From Chitinophagaceae bacterium (GTDB taxonomy: Bacteria > Bacteroidota > Bacteroidia > Chitinophagales > Chitinophagaceae): 38,198 bases of DNA. A program made the translations under genes and the position numbers. Every line of letters starts with the position of its first letter. Positions within the stretch are counted from its first letter, which is position 1. Location: positions 1-38,198 of the forward strand of contig JAICXX010000040.1 in NCBI GenBank assembly GCA_025934485.1, written 5' to 3'. Below the pieces are notes generated by a model. That model worked only from the letters and a program-made list of their open reading frames with translations. It made no database searches and was not told the origin of the DNA. Shown here one piece after another: positions 7,669 to 16,787 of the stretch.

Positions 7669-9996
7669 ATGTCCTATCTCGACACAGCCTGGCGCAGCCT
7701 CAAAAACCATAAAGGCTCGACAATCATCCATATCGCCGGCCTCACCGCAGGCATCTGCGCCTGCCTCACCATCTATACCATCACTGCCTACGAGTTGAGC
7801 TTTGACACCTTCCATCCCGACAAAGACCGCATCTACCGGCTCGGCTTCCACATCCGCGAACACATCGAAGATACCTATGGCGAAGACGCTCCCCCACCCG
7901 CCGCCGCAGCCCTCCGCAACGAGTTCCCGGGCATCGAGGCCACCGCCCATTTCTACCCATTCTCCACTAAGGATACCAACGCCATCCTCACAAACAAGGA
8001 TTATTTCGACATCTTCCCCTATCACTGGCTTGCCGGCAACCCGGCTACAGCGCTTCAGACGCCCTTTTCCGTCGTCCTCACAGAAACCCGCGCTCACCGT
8101 TATTTTGGCGCCGGTAACCCAGCTCAATGGATCGGCCGCCAAATTTCCTACCACGACTCACTCACGGCTCGCGTCACCGGCGTCGTGCAAGACTGGCCCG
8201 GCAACACTGACTTTGCTTATACCGACCTCATCTCCCTGTCTTCCATCAACAGCAGCCCCGCCCTAACCCGCAATTTCCACCCGGATAGCTGGGATATTCC
8301 CCCACACGGCAACCCCTGGGCCTGGACCTTTATAAAACTATCGTCCCAGACGAAGCCGGAGAAGATCGCGGCCCTGCTTCCTACCTTCGTAAATCGCCAT
8401 CTATCCCAGGATTCCCTCCTCCAATTTCTGCATTTCGCCATGGTGCTCCAACCCCTGAGCGACATCCACTTCAACTCGGCCTTCGAACATGACGGCATTC
8501 GCAAAGCCAACCTTCCCGTACTCTATGGCCTCACGGGCGCAGCCGGCTTCATCCTCCTGCTGGCGATCGTGAATTTTATCAACCTGTCGACCGCCCAATC
8601 GCTCCGGCGCGCCCGCGAGACCAATATCCGCCGTATCCTCGGCAGCAGCCGCGCCCGGCTGGCGCTGCAGTTTCTCACCGAGACCGCCCTGACAACCATC
8701 CTGGCCGCCCTCCTTTCAGCAGCACTCTTCTATCCCGTGATCCGCCTCTTTCGTACCTGGCTGCCCCAGGACCTTCATTATCACCCCCTCGACGGTCGAG
8801 CCCTCCTCTTCTTCCTCGGCTTCGTCGCGTTGACAACCTTGCTTGCCGGCATCTATCCCGCCCGCATCCTCTCCGCACCCGCTGGCCCCAACCGCAGATA
8901 TATCGTCCGCAAAGCCCTCATCGTATTTCAATTCACCATCTCGCTCGTCTTCATCATCGGCTCCATCGTCTTCAACAAACAGCTCCATTTCATGTTGAAC
9001 ACCAACCTCGGTTTCTCCCACGATGCCATCATCACCGTGAGTAACTACGATATCCCCGCCGCACGGCTGCAACAGTTCGCCCGCCAGGCGCGACACCTTC
9101 CCGCAATAAATGACGCCACCATCCAGAGCCATGCTCCCGCCTGCCAGGAGATCATCGAAGTACCGATCAAAGACGAGCTCGTGTCACTACAGGCTGCGGA
9201 CGCGAACTTCCTCCCCTTCTACCACATCCCGCTCCTCGCAGGCCATAACCTCGCTAACGACGATAGTTCACGCGAGGCCATCATCAACGACACCTATCGA
9301 AAAAAATTAGGCTTCAAAACGCCTTCTGATGCCCTCGGTCATCTCCTCACCTGGAACGGCGAGTCCCACCCCATCGTCGGAGTCATCGCCGATTTCCATG
9401 CCGGCTCTTTTCACGACCCCGTCTATCCGTTGTTGATCGCGCCCTTGCCCAACCTCCGGCAAAGCGTCGGCCTTCGCCTCACACCCGGCGCCAACACTGC
9501 AGCAACCTTGAAACAGCTCGCCGCCATCTGGAAAACCACCTTCCCTGGCAAACCCTTTTACTTTGAATTTCTCGATGATTCCATCGCCCGCCTTTATGCC
9601 GCCGAGACCCGCTTCTCCTGGCTGATATACGCGGCGACAGCCCTGGCGATCCTCATCTCCTGCCTGGGGCTGCTCGGCCTTATCTTATACATAGTGGAAA
9701 GAAAGAAAAAAGAGATCAGCATCCGAAAAGTGCTGGGCGCTGGCGTTGCCGACATTGTATTTTTACTCAATAAAGAATTTGCGCTGCTCATCGCCATCGC
9801 CCTCGTAATTGCTACCCCCATCGCCGCCTACGGCATGAACCGCTGGCTGCTGGACTATGCCTACCGGACCCCGGTCAGCTGGTGGGTCTTCGCGCTTGCC
9901 GGTCTAGCCGCCCTGATCATCGCATCGCTGACCATCAGCGTCCGCGTCATCCACGCCGCTCGCGTCAACCCCATCCAAAACCTGCGTGCTATCTGA
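7669..9996 (+). CDS. MacB/FtsX-type ABC transporter permease
   Basis: A 775-residue permease with two FtsX halves, the usual Bacteroidota layout. It has an N-terminal membrane helix (about 18-41), a MacB-type periplasmic domain (about 45-280, with FDTFHPDKDRIYRLGF), then four helices. A second periplasmic domain and three C-terminal helices follow. Both coupling motifs facing an ATPase are present: RRARETNIRRILGSS and RKKKEISIRKVLGAG. The start MSYLDTAWRSLKNHKG matches the family N-terminus. No ATPase gene lies nearby. It would act in the inner membrane, by mechanotransmission on lipoproteins, peptides or drugs; the substrate is unknown. It overlaps the convergent T9SS gene by 8 bases. Confidence 0.9.
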   Translation: MSYLDTAWRSLKNHKGSTIIHIAGLTAGICACLTIYTITAYELSFDTFHPDKDRIYRLGFHIREHIEDTYGEDAPPPAAAALRNEFPGIEATAHFYPFSTKDTNAILTNKDYFDIFPYHWLAGNPATALQTPFSVVLTETRAHRYFGAGNPAQWIGRQISYHDSLTARVTGVVQDWPGNTDFAYTDLISLSSINSSPALTRNFHPDSWDIPPHGNPWAWTFIKLSSQTKPEKIAALLPTFVNRHLSQDSLLQFLHFAMVLQPLSDIHFNSAFEHDGIRKANLPVLYGLTGAAGFILLLAIVNFINLSTAQSLRRARETNIRRILGSSRARLALQFLTETALTTILAALLSAALFYPVIRLFRTWLPQDLHYHPLDGRALLFFLGFVALTTLLAGIYPARILSAPAGPNRRYIVRKALIVFQFTISLVFIIGSIVFNKQLHFMLNTNLGFSHDAIITVSNYDIPAARLQQFARQARHLPAINDATIQSHAPACQEIIEVPIKDELVSLQAADANFLPFYHIPLLAGHNLANDDSSREAIINDTYRKKLGFKTPSDALGHLLTWNGESHPIVGVIADFHAGSFHDPVYPLLIAPLPNLRQSVGLRLTPGANTAATLKQLAAIWKTTFPGKPFYFEFLDDSIARLYAAETRFSWLIYAATALAILISCLGLLGLILYIVERKKKEISIRKVLGAGVADIVFLLNKEFALLIAIALVIATPIAAYGMNRWLLDYAYRTPVSWWVFALAGLAALIIASLTISVRVIHAARVNPIQNLRAI

Positions 9997-11992
9997 TCAA
10001 TAGCACGGTACCCTGCTTCTCAGCCATCCGCTTGGTCACCGGATCGTTGTATTCGACGAACCACACATATGTCCCGGCAGGCTGTGGCTGTCCGCGATAA
10101 GTTCCATCCCATCCGTCCCCGACATTGGTCGTATAAAAGAGCATCTCCCCCTGCCGGTTGTAAACCGCAAAGCGCCGTATGACCACGGGTATACCGGGCG
10201 GCACCCGGAATAGATCGTTATGGCCATCTCCATTGGGTGTAAACCCCTCGGGCAACCGCACATCATAGAACACCTCTACCTTCTCGGTAGCAGCAGCCTT
10301 ACACCCATCCAGCGTCACCACCCGCAAGGTATAGGCCGTCGTCCCCACCGGCTTGACCACCGGCGTCATACTGCCGGCGTCTTCGATCCCCGTTAAAGGC
10401 GTCCAGGAAAAACTGGCGATATCACCCGTTACCGCAGGCGCCAGCCGCACACTGCTTCCCCCCGCGATCACTATAGCCGTATCCATACTGATCGCCGGCA
10501 AGGGATAGATCGTCATCGTCACACCCTGTGGATCTTGCACCGCCTGGCTACACACCAGATCAGCCGTCATCGAAACATTCACGACATCCCCATTCCGCAA
10601 ACCCGCATCATCGAACACCGAAGAGTCACCTCCGGCCTTGACGCCATTGACCTGCCACTGATAATGTGGACCGGCTCCTCCGTTGTCCGGCGTAGCCGTA
10701 AAAACCACAATGCTGTCCGCACAGATCTGCACAGCCGATGCCGCTACGCTCACCGCCGTCACCGGTATAGGAATGACCGGAACGACAATCGCATTCGATG
10801 CCGCATACCCACTGCCGGTTAGACAAGCCGCATCACTTTGCATCTTAGCGGTCACGATCTGGCCATTTTGTAACGGATAGGACATCAGACTCTTTATCAC
10901 CCCACCGCTGCTGGAGCTGATCACCGTCCCATCTACCAGCCATTGATAAAAAGGATTCGGCCCCGGATCGGTGACCGTAGCATTAATGGTCACCGGCGAA
11001 CCTGCACAGTTGGTGTCGCTGGCCAAAGCAATAGAGATCGCCGGATTAGGGACCGGAATCACATTCACCTCCACCGGCTGCGACTCTACCTCGCAGGTAG
11101 CAATGCCCAGATTCCCCGATTGCGCCACGGAAAGCCTATAAAGATAAAGTCCGCCGGCCGTCGGCGCCCGCGAAAGACCGGTAGATAGCGCGCCGGCAAG
11201 ATCAGACCATGTCTTACCCGTATCGACACTCTCCTGCCATTGCATACTCGTCGAAGGATAACAGCTCTCGACCATAGCATTGATATTCAACGTAGGCTGC
11301 GCATTTACACAAAGATTCAGGGTGTCGGAAGGGTATCCCACCACGGTATTCTCGATAGAAGCCCCTGCCGTCCTGAAGGTAATATCATCCAATGCGATAT
11401 CATTGCCGATACCCCCCGGAGCATTGTTGATCATCCGCAGGACCACGGTATTGATCCCCGGCGGTGTATTGAAATAAAAAGCATATTGATTCCAGATAGG
11501 CGAATTCGTTTGCGGAATATTCCCGGTATCAAAAGTCTGTAACACCGTACCATCGGTTTTTTCGATGCGAAACGTGATGTTCGGCTCTATCTCCTGCTGC
11601 CCTCGGATCAGGTTCAACACCCATGCGGCAAACTGATAACTGGTATTGCCACAAAGCCCGTCGACCGTTTCTACATAGAACTGGCTCGGCTGATACGAAG
11701 CATTGATGAGCATGAAATATCCTTTGGGATTCCCGGTGTGGTCCTGTGTCAGACTCCACCAGCTGTCGACAAAACAGTCGGCCGTACGATTCGCGATCGT
11801 ATAATAGCCGTCCTCGGGACAATCCGCCGCTTGAAAACCCAAATTCGTGATCCCCGCCGCCAGCGGCGGCCCCCAGCCAGCGCCCTGGCCAAACGTTATA
11901 TCGACAATAGGATCACCCAACCCGCCGGTACAGGTCTGAGCCGCCGTCCCAAGCCCGGCACACAAGCATATGATAAGCAAACATTTTCGCAT
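9989..11992 (-). CDS. Type IX secretion substrate with Ig/PKD-like repeats and CHU_C domain
   Basis: I start it at 11992 (MRKCLLIICLCAGLGTAAQ, a signal peptide), giving 667 residues. Upstream codons would run into the preceding amidohydrolase gene. Residues about 25-215 form a jelly-roll-like domain with the LDDIT motif seen in adhesins and carbohydrate-binding proteins. About 225-500 hold three Ig/PKD-like repeats (each with a YQW core). A further PKD-like unit (FSWTPLTGIEDAG) follows. The last 85 or so residues are a gliding-motility (type B T9SS) sorting domain: LPEGFTPNGDGHNDLF, VYNRQGEMLF, WDGTYRGQPQPAGTYVW. It is probably exported by T9SS and displayed or released at the surface as an adhesin-like protein. 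It starts 13 bases after the amidohydrolase stop. Confidence 0.9.
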   Translation of the reverse strand: MRKCLLIICLCAGLGTAAQTCTGGLGDPIVDITFGQGAGWGPPLAAGITNLGFQAADCPEDGYYTIANRTADCFVDSWWSLTQDHTGNPKGYFMLINASYQPSQFYVETVDGLCGNTSYQFAAWVLNLIRGQQEIEPNITFRIEKTDGTVLQTFDTGNIPQTNSPIWNQYAFYFNTPPGINTVVLRMINNAPGGIGNDIALDDITFRTAGASIENTVVGYPSDTLNLCVNAQPTLNINAMVESCYPSTSMQWQESVDTGKTWSDLAGALSTGLSRAPTAGGLYLYRLSVAQSGNLGIATCEVESQPVEVNVIPVPNPAISIALASDTNCAGSPVTINATVTDPGPNPFYQWLVDGTVISSSSGGVIKSLMSYPLQNGQIVTAKMQSDAACLTGSGYAASNAIVVPVIPIPVTAVSVAASAVQICADSIVVFTATPDNGGAGPHYQWQVNGVKAGGDSSVFDDAGLRNGDVVNVSMTADLVCSQAVQDPQGVTMTIYPLPAISMDTAIVIAGGSSVRLAPAVTGDIASFSWTPLTGIEDAGSMTPVVKPVGTTAYTLRVVTLDGCKAAATEKVEVFYDVRLPEGFTPNGDGHNDLFRVPPGIPVVIRRFAVYNRQGEMLFYTTNVGDGWDGTYRGQPQPAGTYVWFVEYNDPVTKRMAEKQGTVLLIR

Positions 11993-12005
11993 GGATCTGC
12001 CCGCT

Positions 12006-15000
12006 TTATTCTGCAATCCCGGTGGTATTCGCTGGCCGCTCATAGTTCCACTCGCTGCGGTCCAAAGCCCGTTTCCGGGGATAGACCTCGTTAAGCGTAT
12101 TCCCTTCATACAACCGTCCATTCTTCATCACGTAGTCTACGGAATTGGTATTCCGGATATTTTCCAGCGGATTCTTGTCCAGGATAACTAGATCGGCCAG
12201 CTTCCCCGCCTTCAGACTTCCCAGGTCCTGATCCAGCCCCAACCCCGTGGCGCCAAGGATCGTAGCCGTACGCAGCACATCCAACGGTTTCATGCCCCCA
12301 GAGCCCATGGCCCACATCTCCCAATGATAGCCGATACCATTGAATTCTCCATGGCTGCCGATCCCCGCCAACGCCCCCTCTTCTACCATCGCCTTCATCG
12401 TCTTGGCATGCTTCGGGAAGACCTGCTCCTCCTGCATAAACCAGCCATCCTTGTCACGCCGCGTCTTGGCCGCCAGCTCTTCATAAGGCATAAAATAGTT
12501 GAGCTTGGGATCATGATAGGGGTTCTCCGTCTCCCACCAGTAATTTTCGGCAAAAGGTCCGCCATAAGACACGATAAGCGTAGGCGTCACACACATTTGC
12601 GAGACGGCGATAGTCTTGATGAGATCATAATACAACGGGTAGATGGGAATGGCATGCTCATGGCCCGGATATCCATCCAGCAGATTACAGATATTAAGCT
12701 TGGTGTTCAACCCGCCTTCGGTAGTCGGCATCAACTGCTGATTACGGGCAGCCATGATGATCCACTCCCGCTGCTGCCGGTTGCCGGTGAGATACATCTT
12801 GATATAATGCGTGTTGTAATACTTGCTGTATTGACGCAGGATATCTTCGGCCTGAGCAGAGTCTTTGACGTTATAATCCCAAAAACCTACCCCCGGACCG
12901 GTACTATAGATCCTCGGTCCGAAGACCGCGCCGGCATCGACCTCATCCCGGTAGGTCATGATGTCCGTGGTGGCCGTCTGCGGGTCCCGCGTCGTAGTGA
13001 CGCCATAGGCCAGATTGATGGCGTATTTCCATACCTGGTTCTTGTGCACGCCCCACTGTGGCCACATATGCGCATGCGTATCCACGAAACCTGGGACAAT
13101 GGTCTTCCCGCTTACATCTATCACCCGGGCACCCGCAGGCACACTCAAACTTCCCGACGCCCCCAGGGCCTTGATGCGATTATTTACAATGATCATATCT
13201 CCATTCTCGATCACCTGATCACCTTCCATGGTGATGATCCTGGCTCCTTTTAGCAAGACGACGCCCTGAACCATATCCCGCTGATAATACACCTTCACGG
13301 CCGTTTCCATGGCCTTATACGAAGGCTCTTTGTCCTTCTTCGGCGCCGCCGAGTCCTTCTTTGGGGCCGCCGAGTCTTTCTTCGTAGTATCCTTTTTCGC
13401 GGCCGCCGCGCTATCGGCCTTCATCTTTTTCACCACCTTCATACTGTCATCGAATACCTGCGCGGCATCCACATCATAGACAAAATGCGCATTCCCCAGG
13501 CTCCAGTGGACCTTCTTGCCATCGGCTTCCCAAGAGGGAAATTCTCCGCCCAGCTCCGTTAGCTTCCGCGCCGGGAACTGCGCATTGCCCGCATCGGCCA
13601 CCGAGATCGTCACCATCTTCCCCGTCTCGGGGATCGTAGCCATATAGATCTCGTTATTGATCTGCGCAATAACCCTTTTCCCCGTAGGCGACATAACGAT
13701 CACACCCGCTGGACTCGGCTGGCTCATCTCCGTAGCCTCCGCCTCCTTTTCACTCAACATACAATTATCGCCCATATCGGGACGCCCATGTTTGTAGATG
13801 CTGATGCCATACGTGGTGATACCCGTGATATGCGCAATAGTCTTTTCGTCGGTACCCAGCCAATTGATGGACAACAGATCGCCACGGCCGTTATTGAGAT
13901 AGATCCGGTCCTCATCCTTGACAAAATGGGGATTGCCACGACCGTCCGCCCGGCAGATCAATTTGACATCCCCGCCGGCTGCCGGCATCCAGCAAAGTTC
14001 CTCCTCCCCATCGTCATAACCCGTCTCAAAAGCTTCCTGATATTTCTGGGCGGTGCTCCGCAAAAACACGATCCTGTTCCCTTCATTGTCGAACACGGGG
14101 TCCTGATACAACGCCGGCGCCTTCGTCAGCTCCTGCACAGGCCCGCCCGCAGCTGCCACCTTGTAGATGTGCCCGCCCTGCGACGTCCAGCTGATAAACA
14201 CGATCGACTTCCCATCCCGGCTCCACGACGGCTGTGCCTCTACGAAGTCATGACTGGTGAGCCGCTTGGGCGCCCCATTAGGATAATCCATCACATACAA
14301 CCGGTCCAATACGGTGAAAGCGAGCTTCTTTCCATCAGGCGAAGGGACCACATCCCGGATCTGCGTGGCCAGTCCATACGCCGAATCGCTCACCGGAAAT
14401 TTAAAGGCCAGCCGCGGCCCCATCTCCAATTCCAGGTCTACACTAAAAGGGATCTCCGCAGGCGCACCGTCGTCAACGGGAATCCGGTGGATCTTGCCGC
14501 CATAAGAAGCGATCACCGCCTTACTGTCCGGTGTAAACGCCATACCCGGCAATACCCCCATGGTGGCAATCGACTCCTGGTCATCCCGCTGTACCGGATA
14601 AGCCAGCCAGTGCTCATCACCGGTAGTCAGATTACGGATCACTAACCCCGTCTTATCCTCGAACCGGCTGCCATAAACCAGCCATTGCCCATCCTTAGAC
14701 AACACCGGCGTAAACGCGGAGCCATACCGGCTCGTGATCCGGTGTACCTTCCCAGTCTCCCGGTCATAAACGGCTAACTCATACTGCGGCAATCCCGCAT
14801 TGTAATTCCAGGGACCGGTACGGCCCGAGAAATAGATATACCGGCCATCCGGGCTCACGGCCGGATCGATAGTCTTGTAGTTCGCCGGCGAGGAGATCAG
14901 CTGCGTCCCTCCACCACCGTTCTTATGCACCAGATAAAGCTGCACCTGCATCTTTCCCTTGGAATAAACGATATAATCCCCATCCGGCGTCCAGGTGGCG

Positions 15001-15413
15001 CTGGGGAAATTCTGGTCATGCTCCTTGGTCACCTGGAAGGTATCTTTCTTCGCCAGATCGATCCACCAGATATTCTCCGCCCCGCTCCGGTCGCTCGAGA
15101 ACAGGATCTTCTTCCCATCCGGACTCCACCGGGGATGCGAATCGAAAGCAAGCCCCCTGGTGAGATTCGTGGCCTTGCCTCCCGTCACAGGCACCGTAAA
15201 CAGATCGCCCATCATATCGAATACGATGGTCTTCCCATCCGGGCTGATATCAAGCGAGGTCCAGGTTCCCTCCGTAGTGGTAAAGCTCACTTTCCGCTGC
15301 GGCTTCAGAGGCAGATCCTTATAAGTGGTAAATTTCGTGGTATCCTGAGCCGATACCTGCTGGACAGCAAGCCCCAGGAGGAGTGCAGCAAACGTTTTGG
15401 TTACAAAGTGCAT
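12006..15413 (-). CDS. Exported propeller-amidohydrolase fusion protein
   Basis: A 1135-residue protein with a signal peptide (about 1-22, ending VSAQ). Residues 30-670 are TolB/PD40 blades (SPDGKTIVFDMMG, SPDGKKILFSSDR, SPDGRYIYFSGR and others). A Lys/Asp/Ala-rich linker lies at about 671-695. The C-terminal part, from about 715, is an amidohydrolase domain with GKTIVPGFVDTHAHMWP; the metal-ligand pair is H780 and H782. The end (GLDQDLGSLKAGKLADLVIL) is a classic amidohydrolase C-terminus. The propeller-amidohydrolase combination is known in Bacteroidota; the substrate is not known, and dipeptides or N-acyl compounds are possible. It leads a two-gene minus-strand unit with the T9SS gene. Confidence 0.9.
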   Translation of the reverse strand: MHFVTKTFAALLLGLAVQQVSAQDTTKFTTYKDLPLKPQRKVSFTTTEGTWTSLDISPDGKTIVFDMMGDLFTVPVTGGKATNLTRGLAFDSHPRWSPDGKKILFSSDRSGAENIWWIDLAKKDTFQVTKEHDQNFPSATWTPDGDYIVYSKGKMQVQLYLVHKNGGGGTQLISSPANYKTIDPAVSPDGRYIYFSGRTGPWNYNAGLPQYELAVYDRETGKVHRITSRYGSAFTPVLSKDGQWLVYGSRFEDKTGLVIRNLTTGDEHWLAYPVQRDDQESIATMGVLPGMAFTPDSKAVIASYGGKIHRIPVDDGAPAEIPFSVDLELEMGPRLAFKFPVSDSAYGLATQIRDVVPSPDGKKLAFTVLDRLYVMDYPNGAPKRLTSHDFVEAQPSWSRDGKSIVFISWTSQGGHIYKVAAAGGPVQELTKAPALYQDPVFDNEGNRIVFLRSTAQKYQEAFETGYDDGEEELCWMPAAGGDVKLICRADGRGNPHFVKDEDRIYLNNGRGDLLSINWLGTDEKTIAHITGITTYGISIYKHGRPDMGDNCMLSEKEAEATEMSQPSPAGVIVMSPTGKRVIAQINNEIYMATIPETGKMVTISVADAGNAQFPARKLTELGGEFPSWEADGKKVHWSLGNAHFVYDVDAAQVFDDSMKVVKKMKADSAAAAKKDTTKKDSAAPKKDSAAPKKDKEPSYKAMETAVKVYYQRDMVQGVVLLKGARIITMEGDQVIENGDMIIVNNRIKALGASGSLSVPAGARVIDVSGKTIVPGFVDTHAHMWPQWGVHKNQVWKYAINLAYGVTTTRDPQTATTDIMTYRDEVDAGAVFGPRIYSTGPGVGFWDYNVKDSAQAEDILRQYSKYYNTHYIKMYLTGNRQQREWIIMAARNQQLMPTTEGGLNTKLNICNLLDGYPGHEHAIPIYPLYYDLIKTIAVSQMCVTPTLIVSYGGPFAENYWWETENPYHDPKLNYFMPYEELAAKTRRDKDGWFMQEEQVFPKHAKTMKAMVEEGALAGIGSHGEFNGIGYHWEMWAMGSGGMKPLDVLRTATILGATGLGLDQDLGSLKAGKLADLVILDKNPLENIRNTNSVDYVMKNGRLYEGNTLNEVYPRKRALDRSEWNYERPANTTGIAE
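13333..13374. repeat. Tandem 21-bp repeat within the amidohydrolase linker
   Basis: Two adjacent 21-base units (13333-13353 and 13354-13374) differ at two positions, and a third, diverged partial unit follows from 13375. They encode the KKDSAAP-type repeats of the inter-domain linker. The length is a multiple of three, so copy-number change by slippage would keep the frame. Confidence 0.75.
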
Positions 15414-15425
15414 GGCTTCTAATAG

Positions 15426-15453
15426 TTGTAGTCTTGAAAATTAGCTATTTTTA
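15426..15453 (+). promoter_or_regulatory. Promoter ahead of the truncated M14-type gene
   Basis: TTG (15426-15428), 17 bases, then TATTTTTA (15446-15453) match the TTG/TAnnTTTG pattern except for the final base. The box ends 17 bases before the ATG at 15471, so the truncated 5' end kept its own promoter. Confidence 0.4.
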
Positions 15454-15470
15454 AACAAACCACACTGCAC

Positions 15471-15602
15471 ATGAGAATAAAACATTACGCCATCACCATG
15501 GCCCTGGCCTTGTCCGTGCTCACCGCCGCAAGGGCCCAAACTCCACCGCCCCTCCCAACGACCAAAGAGTTCTTCGGCTTCAACATCGGCGATAATTACA
15601 TG
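15471..15602 (+). pseudogene. 5' fragment of an exported M14-type zinc carboxypeptidase
   Basis: The frame opens with a clean signal peptide (MRIKHYAITMALALSVLTAARAQ) and then PTTKEFFGFNIGDNY. The latter closely resembles what I recall as the mature start of Bacteroidota M14 peptidases (FGFxIGDDY). The peptidase stops being recognisable after NY, near 15600. The next hundred or so bases match nothing I know, and then a hemerythrin gene begins in the same frame. No M14 zinc-binding motif is present. I read this as the stump of a deleted peptidase gene. Alternatively, translation from here reads through and gives a 307-residue exported hemerythrin. The right boundary is approximate. Confidence 0.45.
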
Positions 15603-15701
15603 CGTCATCAACAACCTCGATTTCTACATCAGGCCGGTCCCCCGGCTCTATCCTGGCAGGCCCGCCCATGCGAGGAAAGGTTTTCTTTTCAGGAATTTAT
15701 T

Positions 15702-15709
15702 TACATTTG
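15702..15709 (+). promoter_or_regulatory. -7 box (TACATTTG) for the hemerythrin gene
   Basis: TACATTTG is a perfect TAnnTTTG match ending one base before ATG 15711 and seven before ATG 15717. It suggests a leaderless hemerythrin transcript with the true start inside the longer open frame. No clear TTG is seen at -33. Confidence 0.45.
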
Positions 15710-15710
15710 T

Positions 15711-16394
15711 ATGGTCATGGAACATAACAGCTTCTATCCCATTGTCATGCAGCGGTATCCTACCCAGCCACTGCAAGCCGGCGAACACCAGGATTTCATT
15801 GCGGCCCTCCTGCGGGTCTTCGAAGAAAAGGTCTTCAACGCAAAGGAATTCGATACGTTCCCGATCCCCCTCATCGTGGACTATATCCAGCGGACGCATA
15901 TCTATTACCTGGAAAAGAAACTCCCCGAGATCGAACAAAGCATCATCCTGCTGTCCGGCCATTACGAGTCACAGCATCCTATCCTCATCGCCCTGCGGAA
16001 TTTCTTCCATCATTACGTCAAGGACCTCTCCGAGCACATCCATGCGGAAGAAACAACCCTCCTGCCTTATCTCAACCTACTGCAGGAAGCAGGTGACAAC
16101 CCCGCCGGCTTCTCCCGTTTCCTGCTCCTGCGCGGCGAATACTCCGTCGACCGCTTTCTCAGCGAACACCACGACACCGAAGACGAGCTAAAAGATATCC
16201 GCCAGACCATCCGCCTCTACGAGCCCCCGGCCACCAACGAATCCCTGTATCGCATCCTGTTCTCACAATTGCAGACCTTCGAACAGGATCTTTTCGTCCA
16301 CGCCCACATCGAAGAGAAGGTCCTGATCCCCAAAGCCCAGGCCATGGAGAAAGCCCTCGAAACGTATCTCGTCACGCTCTCGTCGTCTAACTAA
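15711..16394 (+). CDS. Hemerythrin-like HHE-domain protein
   Basis: From ATG 15711 this is 227 residues; ATG 15717 (MEHNSFYPIVMQRYP) is equally possible. It is a four-helix hemerythrin-type domain with repeated His/Glu motifs: HIHAEE (from residue 109), HHDTE (153) and HAHIEE (197). These are the expected ligands of a non-haem di-iron centre, like the RIC/YtfE-type proteins that repair iron-sulfur clusters or sense oxygen or nitric oxide. Earlier residues are GEHQDFIAALL and SGHYESQHPILI. The frame is open upstream to 15471, where a signal peptide from another gene begins, so an exported fusion cannot be excluded. Its 3' end overlaps the convergent VOC gene by 8 bases. Confidence 0.75.
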   Translation: MVMEHNSFYPIVMQRYPTQPLQAGEHQDFIAALLRVFEEKVFNAKEFDTFPIPLIVDYIQRTHIYYLEKKLPEIEQSIILLSGHYESQHPILIALRNFFHHYVKDLSEHIHAEETTLLPYLNLLQEAGDNPAGFSRFLLLRGEYSVDRFLSEHHDTEDELKDIRQTIRLYEPPATNESLYRILFSQLQTFEQDLFVHAHIEEKVLIPKAQAMEKALETYLVTLSSSN

Positions 16395-16764
16395 CGAACT
16401 GCGCCAACGACAACACATTCCCATCGGGATCCTTAAACCACGCCACCTGCGTACCATCGGGTGCCGTCCATACCCCGTGGACATCCTGCTGCATCCATTC
16501 ATATCGCTCGAGCACCACCTCCTTCACCGTCAAAGCCGCGATCACACCCCGGATCTCCGGCACCACCCAACACAACACAGAATACGGCGCCGGCTTCAGC
16601 TCCTGCACAAATGACAGCCGTAACCTCCGCCCATTGACGTCATATGTCACACCATAATCATCCGACGCCAACACTGCTAACCCCAGCGTCCCCTCATAGA
16701 ACGCCCGCGCCTTCGCCGGCTCCGCCGTCGAAACAAACGCCATCAGATCGTATTTTCCAAGCAT
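16387..16764 (-). CDS. VOC (glyoxalase/bleomycin-resistance) family protein
   Basis: A 125-residue single-domain vicinal-oxygen-chelate protein. It opens with LMAFVSTAEPAKARAFYEGTLGL, the standard first beta-alpha motif, and ends with TQVAWFKDPDGNVLSLAQF, the standard C-terminal motif. In between are paired beta-alpha-beta-beta-beta modules. VOC proteins include dioxygenases, lyases and antibiotic-binding proteins; nothing here picks one. It is a cytoplasmic monocistronic gene, divergent from the GH116 gene (23 bases between starts) and overlapping the hemerythrin 3' end. Confidence 0.9.
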   Translation of the reverse strand: MLGKYDLMAFVSTAEPAKARAFYEGTLGLAVLASDDYGVTYDVNGRRLRLSFVQELKPAPYSVLCWVVPEIRGVIAALTVKEVVLERYEWMQQDVHGVWTAPDGTQVAWFKDPDGNVLSLAQFVS

Positions 16765-16787
16765 AAATTCGTAATTTATCTCAAATT

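Noticed and set aside
13333..13395. CRISPR-like repeat array
   Set aside because: Repeats are tandem without spacers and encode a protein linker in frame.
12324..14645. Two plus-strand open frames inside the amidohydrolase gene
   Set aside because: Arg/His/Pro-rich shadow translations of a conserved minus-strand gene.
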